Shown here piece by piece: positions 59,490 to 64,000 of a stretch of 64,000 nt of DNA. The stretch is from Colias croceus (lineage: Eukaryota; Arthropoda; Insecta; Lepidoptera; Pieridae): the NCBI RefSeq assembly GCF_905220415.1, contig NC_059568.1:10850001-10914000 (forward strand). Direction: 5' to 3'. Position 1 is the first letter of the stretch. Each line of letters begins with the position of its first letter. The position numbers and the translations under genes were made by a program. The notes under the pieces are model-generated. The model worked only from the letters and a program-made list of their open reading frames with translations. It made no database searches and had not been told where the DNA came from.

Positions 59490-59745
59490 AACCGGCCAAG
59501 TGCGAGTTGGTCTCGCGCATGAAGGGTTCGGTACTATAGGGAGTAGGGACCGCCCCTAATATATATATTTTATAATTTCTAGTATTTGTTGTTATAGCGG
59601 CAACGGAAATATATCATTTGTGAAAATTTCAGCTACCTAGCTATCACGGTTTATGAGACAGACAGATAGACAGACAGACAACAAAATCTCAGTAAATATG
59701 GTCCCGTTTTATTGTTTCGGTACGGAACCCCAAAAAACACTTTTC
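59490..59745 (+). mobile_element. Dispersed lepidopteran repeat (AACCGGCCAAGTGCGAG type)
   Basis: Begins AAAACCGGCCAAGTGCGAGT, carries GAAGGGTTCGGTACTATAGG and a CAGA microsatellite, and ends CGGTACGGAACCCC then A run. A very common repeat type in Lepidoptera (from memory), probably a retroelement 3' end. Confidence 0.55.
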
Positions 59746-61540
59746 TCTTCCTTTTAACGGATGAAGTAAATACCGTTTAAGAATTTTCATTCAAAAATAC
59801 GTAGGTATTTACTTTTAACATAATATTATTTCAAACGAACTTGCGCCGAAGTGTTCTTATCCCCGGATAATCCGTCGAACCATGTAATTAAAACTACCGT
59901 AATACTCCTTTTACACAATAAACAACTGAGGTGTATAATTTAATAAAGAAAGCGTAATAACGATACTCAATATTTTACAATGCAATAATTGAATACAATA
60001 TGGCGATGTGATCAGTTGAAGATCGAAAACGAAGTAGTAAGATTTCTATTCCGTATTGCATTCGAGATTAAAATTTGTGGAAATGCAAACCTATAACTTC
60101 GAATATAATAGAATGAACATATTTAGATTTTTGTATGGGCGTTATACTCTTTACTTTAGAGTCCAATTCGATTCTTTATCTGGTTCGAAAATTATGCAAA
60201 GTAAAAATTTTCAGTAGGATTAAAATTGAAACCTCATATCATATGCGGATTGTTGGATTACATTAGAGGAGGATTTTATTTTCTTCTTTTAGTTATAAAA
60301 GGCAGTCTCGTTCGATTTTATAGATGTTTTGGTTTGTTGGCTTCTTCTCTAACTAAATATACTAAAATGGTCAGGCAAAACCGAAGAATTTAGCTAGTAC
60401 TACATACCTATAGATACTCACTTTTTATCTAAGTACAAAAAAGAAAAGATAAAAAATATATCTTTAAGTCGCCTTAACCAAGTAGGAGAAACAAATCCTC
60501 TCAAAAGCCGTTTTACTTTTTCATTTTATGTTCCTAAAGGCTCATCCTCCTTGTTGTTATAAAAACATTTATGAATTTGAAACAAAATGTCGAAAATAAA
60601 AACATATCCAATATCTATTGAAAATGTCAGTCCATTCAATACTTGTTCAACACGATACACGATATTATGAGTGATTTATTTAATAGGTAGCAAAACTGAT
60701 GAACAATTATCCGTTATCACGTTTTGACATCGCCGATAGGATTACTTCGGAAATATACCTAAGTACATGATTTTTACATTCGTGAATGTAAAAAGGGCTG
60801 TTTGTAAAAAGAACAAGCACAATATAGATTTGTATATTGAATTCTTCTTTCTACCCAGGTTTCACTATAAATTGGTATGAATTCTAAAATAATACAGATG
60901 AAAAGAATAATAATAAATCCAAGAGAAAAACATCAGACATCGTCATACAGAGTAAATACCGTAAGCGTTAATTGAATAACTTTATAAAATGATCACAGTT
61001 TTTGTCACGAATTACAGTCTTGTGGACATTTATCTTTATTGCATTGTGCGGTAAAACCAAAGTATTTTCACGTCTCTATTCGTTAGTTTCAAGAAATTGT
61101 TTGCGGTCCTAATAGCTTTATACTGCAAAGTGTGGGTGGACGGAAACTAATTAATAAATTACTGCCTATTAGCTGCGATGCAGAAAAAGGAAACTATAAT
61201 TATATAATTCCGTGTTCAAGGAAGAATAGAGTGATTTTATCTTCGATTCGTCTTCGTATTTGATACGATTTTCTCTGTGACCTTTTCTGAAATATGGCCC
61301 TGTATGTAATAAGGAAAATTGTTGGATACATGTCTATTCTATGGGTCATTCTACTAACGTATCATTAAGAAGTTATTGTTCTTAACAATTATATTCGAGA
61401 ATTGTAAGTGTAAAAAGAAAGAATTTATACATTATTTTTGAGATACTTAGAGCTTTGTGAGCCATAAGGTCGTCCAAATGAGATGCAAATAAATATTTGT
61501 AAGCTGTGTAGTAAAAATATCGCAATCAAGTCACGATTAC
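59746..61540. other. Gene-free AT-rich stretch
   Basis: Nothing recognised beyond short AT-rich runs. Confidence 0.4.
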
Positions 61541-61544
61541 GTAA

Positions 61545-62525
61545 TATTGCGATCATCTCGTTGCGATCATCTCGTCTACGCAAATAGATATAGATACTAG
61601 ATAGGGAGGCGAATAGGGGAATTTTCGGCAATACTCGAGCGTGGCAGTTTAAGATATGAGAGATACCTTAGACCTAATAGAACAACCTTGTAAACTATTT
61701 AGCTCTAGGTATATGTAGTGACTCGCGCCTAGGATAGACGATCAGATTAGTAAAAAAAAAAAATGTCTGAAATACTCGAGCGCATCAGATTAAGATATTG
61801 GGGGTTGAATTTAGTGTTATAAGACTAAATTTAACTAATCTGACGATAAATCCTTGGCCCCGCCGGGTTATAGGGTCGCGAACTTGTAAAAAAAAACTTT
61901 AACCTGGCATTTTCGAGCGCGATTTTTTTATTTTTTATTTTGAAGATTATAATCTATAACTTACTAAAAATACAAAATCTGCCGGTTTCCGCATGACCAG
62001 AAGTCTGCTCCTCCAGACTTCCGGTCATGTCGGTCATTTCGTCTTCCGAAAAACGCGTTGCAGTATATAAGTCGCGAACGATAAATATAAATAACGATGA
62101 TTAAAAAAAAGAAACCCAAAAATCTTTTTCGGTCAGATTAAGAGAACCCACCAACATTTTTGTCAGATTAAAAAAATATGCTTTCAGAGACCGAGATAAA
62201 CCTCCTCTATGAAAATCTGATGCGCACGAGTATTTCAAAAATACTTTTTTTTTGAATTTTCAAAAATTCATCGTAACTTATCGTCACACCGAAATCGTCA
62301 GTTTTTTTAAGGGGAGCTTCCTTGGGGCCTACTTAACACCCCTTCCGAAAATCTGACGCGCTCGAGTAATTTTTTTTTTGTGCATTTTTTTACTAATTTA
62401 TATGCCTAGCCCCACCACGCAAACCGGCAGATATACTAATCTGTTAACCGTTGTTGTCAGAGGCACTTGGGGCATATACGTAGTATGAATATCTGACGAG
62501 ACGCTCGACGACGCTCGAGAATGCC
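61545..62525. repeat. Region of repeated CTCGAG / ATCTGACGCG motifs in both orientations
   Basis: A unit like ATACTCGAGCGCATCAGATT occurs at about 61631 and 61771 on plus and inverted (ATCTGAYGCGCWCGAGTA) at about 62215 and 62349, with broken versions at 61908 and 62490. TTGCGATCATCTCG is tandemly doubled at 61545-61572. It suggests a non-autonomous transposon with long repetitive subterminal arms; the ends are not clear. Confidence 0.5.
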
Positions 62526-64000
62526 CAAATAACTGTTATTATTTTACATTTTTGAAAAACCGTACACGCCAAACCCACCGCTAAAATGGTTTTTACCATA
62601 CAAGCTTTACTTTTCGAAATTATTTTATCTTTCGATTTTGTTAAGTCTCGATGGCGCCGTCGAATTACGCCATTTAGCTACCTCGCCTCCCCAACTAATA
62701 TATTGTCGGTGTTCTCTCAATTTATTTTGATTGACATTCATTCGATTTTTAGATTTACACAATTTGTTAAAAAAAAATTATAGGTTCCGCTTTTATTTGT
62801 TTTTCGATCAGAGGACAACACAGGTTTATGTAATAAGATTTCATTTCGGTATCATCATTCGAGGGATTAAATTAGACTATCATTTTCCGGGGCAATAAAT
62901 AAGAAAATGCGACAGAATATAGAGCTGTGCTTTCTGCAACTTTTAGGCTAGGTACTATTTCGCATTACCAAGTGAATAAGTTTAGGGAATACGTTTTTTG
63001 AGGGGGGTTATAACTTATAATCCACAAGCTTAAACTCTTTTCAGATATAGCGATTTCGAATGCTATTCGAAATCAAAATTCAAAAGTTTAGTGTTATTAT
63101 GTAAACCAAGAGGCACTTTTACCAAAATAATGAATGAGTTAGTTTTTAATCTACCCACAGTTTTAAAATGTTAAGCATTTTTTAAGGTAACCATCTCATA
63201 GGAATGTGTTTTTCTAACATCGGGCTGAAATGGATGTTATTGAAGAGCGCTTAATTTTTGTTTAAATTATTCGATTAAAAGTAAACTTATGTATCGTTTA
63301 ATGTTAATATCAGCATTTGTAATGAGTGTCACAAGGCGTATAGAAATATTAAATATTGCCCATAGCAATTCATAAAAAGTAAAAACTATGTTGTAGGTAA
63401 TAAAGCCAATAAAGTTATATTAACTATGACTTGCGTCAATAACAAGCAATCGAGATCCGACTGATTAAAAGTTAATGAAAAAATGGAAAATTTATTGAAA
63501 GAAAAATTTAAATGAAAGAGAACGATTCATCTGCATATAAAAACTGAAGGTACAATTTGTTTGATCTGCAATTCGCAATAAGTATTTTTTATTGTGAATA
63601 CGAGTGATTTGATTTTAACGAGTATGAAATTTTTTTTATCAAAATAGCTGTTCGCCATAAATTCTCAAAACCACTTTATGGCATGAAATTATTCGTCGCG
63701 ATTATATTCTTACACAATGTCATTAAATTTTCCTCTTCAGCCACAAATACTTGTACTTAATTTTCTTACCATTTAACGTTCGAAGGTAAATTGGTGTCGC
63801 CGATTTTGTATGGTCTCATTAATTATTGCTTGCGTTTTAATGTTTTTGTCGCTTTTGTCCTGATTACCGCGAACGTTCCGTCAATATTAGTTCAGGATAC
63901 ATCGCCCATTTTTGCAAGTGACTACTATCAAGCTGATTTTCCGTTTGTAGCTTTATTTTGATGAGACACCGAATAATTTCGTGTACGAAACTCTCGATTG
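62526..64000. other. Gene-free AT-rich stretch to window end
   Basis: No exon or repeat recognised. Confidence 0.4.

Noticed and set aside
62305..62330. AAGGGGAGCTTCC text as a third copy of the TTAA element end
   Set aside because: Similar only over about 12 bp and in the wrong register; no second end nearby.

Overview
The window looks like nuclear DNA from a moth or butterfly (Lepidoptera). It is AT-rich, has long introns with GT-AG junctions, and is packed with short non-autonomous transposons: Helitrons that sit between A and T and end in CTAG, a mag-like Gypsy element, an errantivirus with AGTTA...TAACT LTRs, TTAA-flanked and TWA-flanked elements, and perfect hairpin MITEs. The species cannot be named from the sequence. 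There is no sign of a prokaryotic operon, a CRISPR array or an rRNA gene.

The only gene resolved exon by exon is a non-receptor tyrosine kinase of the ACK family (insect Ack-like) on the minus strand. Twelve coding exons run from the ATG at 20911 down to 2787. Every splice junction is GT-AG and the reading frame holds throughout (1774 coding nt, 591 codons plus one base). They encode, in order, a SAM-like N-terminal domain, a complete tyrosine kinase domain (glycine loop, VAIK, HRDLAARN, DFG, APE), an SH3 domain and the start of a disordered C-terminal tail. The 3' end lies beyond the window. Intron 3 (about 9.9 kb) is a nest of transposons, and two exons have partial duplicates beside them.

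Layout: 1-2196 is a truncated Gypsy (mag-like) element with a Helitron inside its reverse transcriptase. 2645-20911 is the Ack-like gene. 20912-29400 is its upstream side with several nested DNA transposons. 29400-40060 is mostly unrecognised AT-rich DNA with a few Helitrons and one TWA-flanked MITE. 40060-45512 is a dense repeat block ending in an errantivirus copy with apparently identical LTRs and most of pol deleted. 45513-55950 holds a LINE tail, a tRNA-derived SINE and one MITE in otherwise empty DNA. 55960-56713 is a GC/CpG-rich block ending in a consensus splice donor, best read as the promoter and non-coding first exon of a plus-strand gene whose body lies to the right. 56714-64000 would be its first intron, with repeats.

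No cooperating gene system is visible. The most interesting signals are the exon duplications in the Ack-like gene, the layered transposon insertions with readable target-site duplications, and the internally deleted errantivirus.
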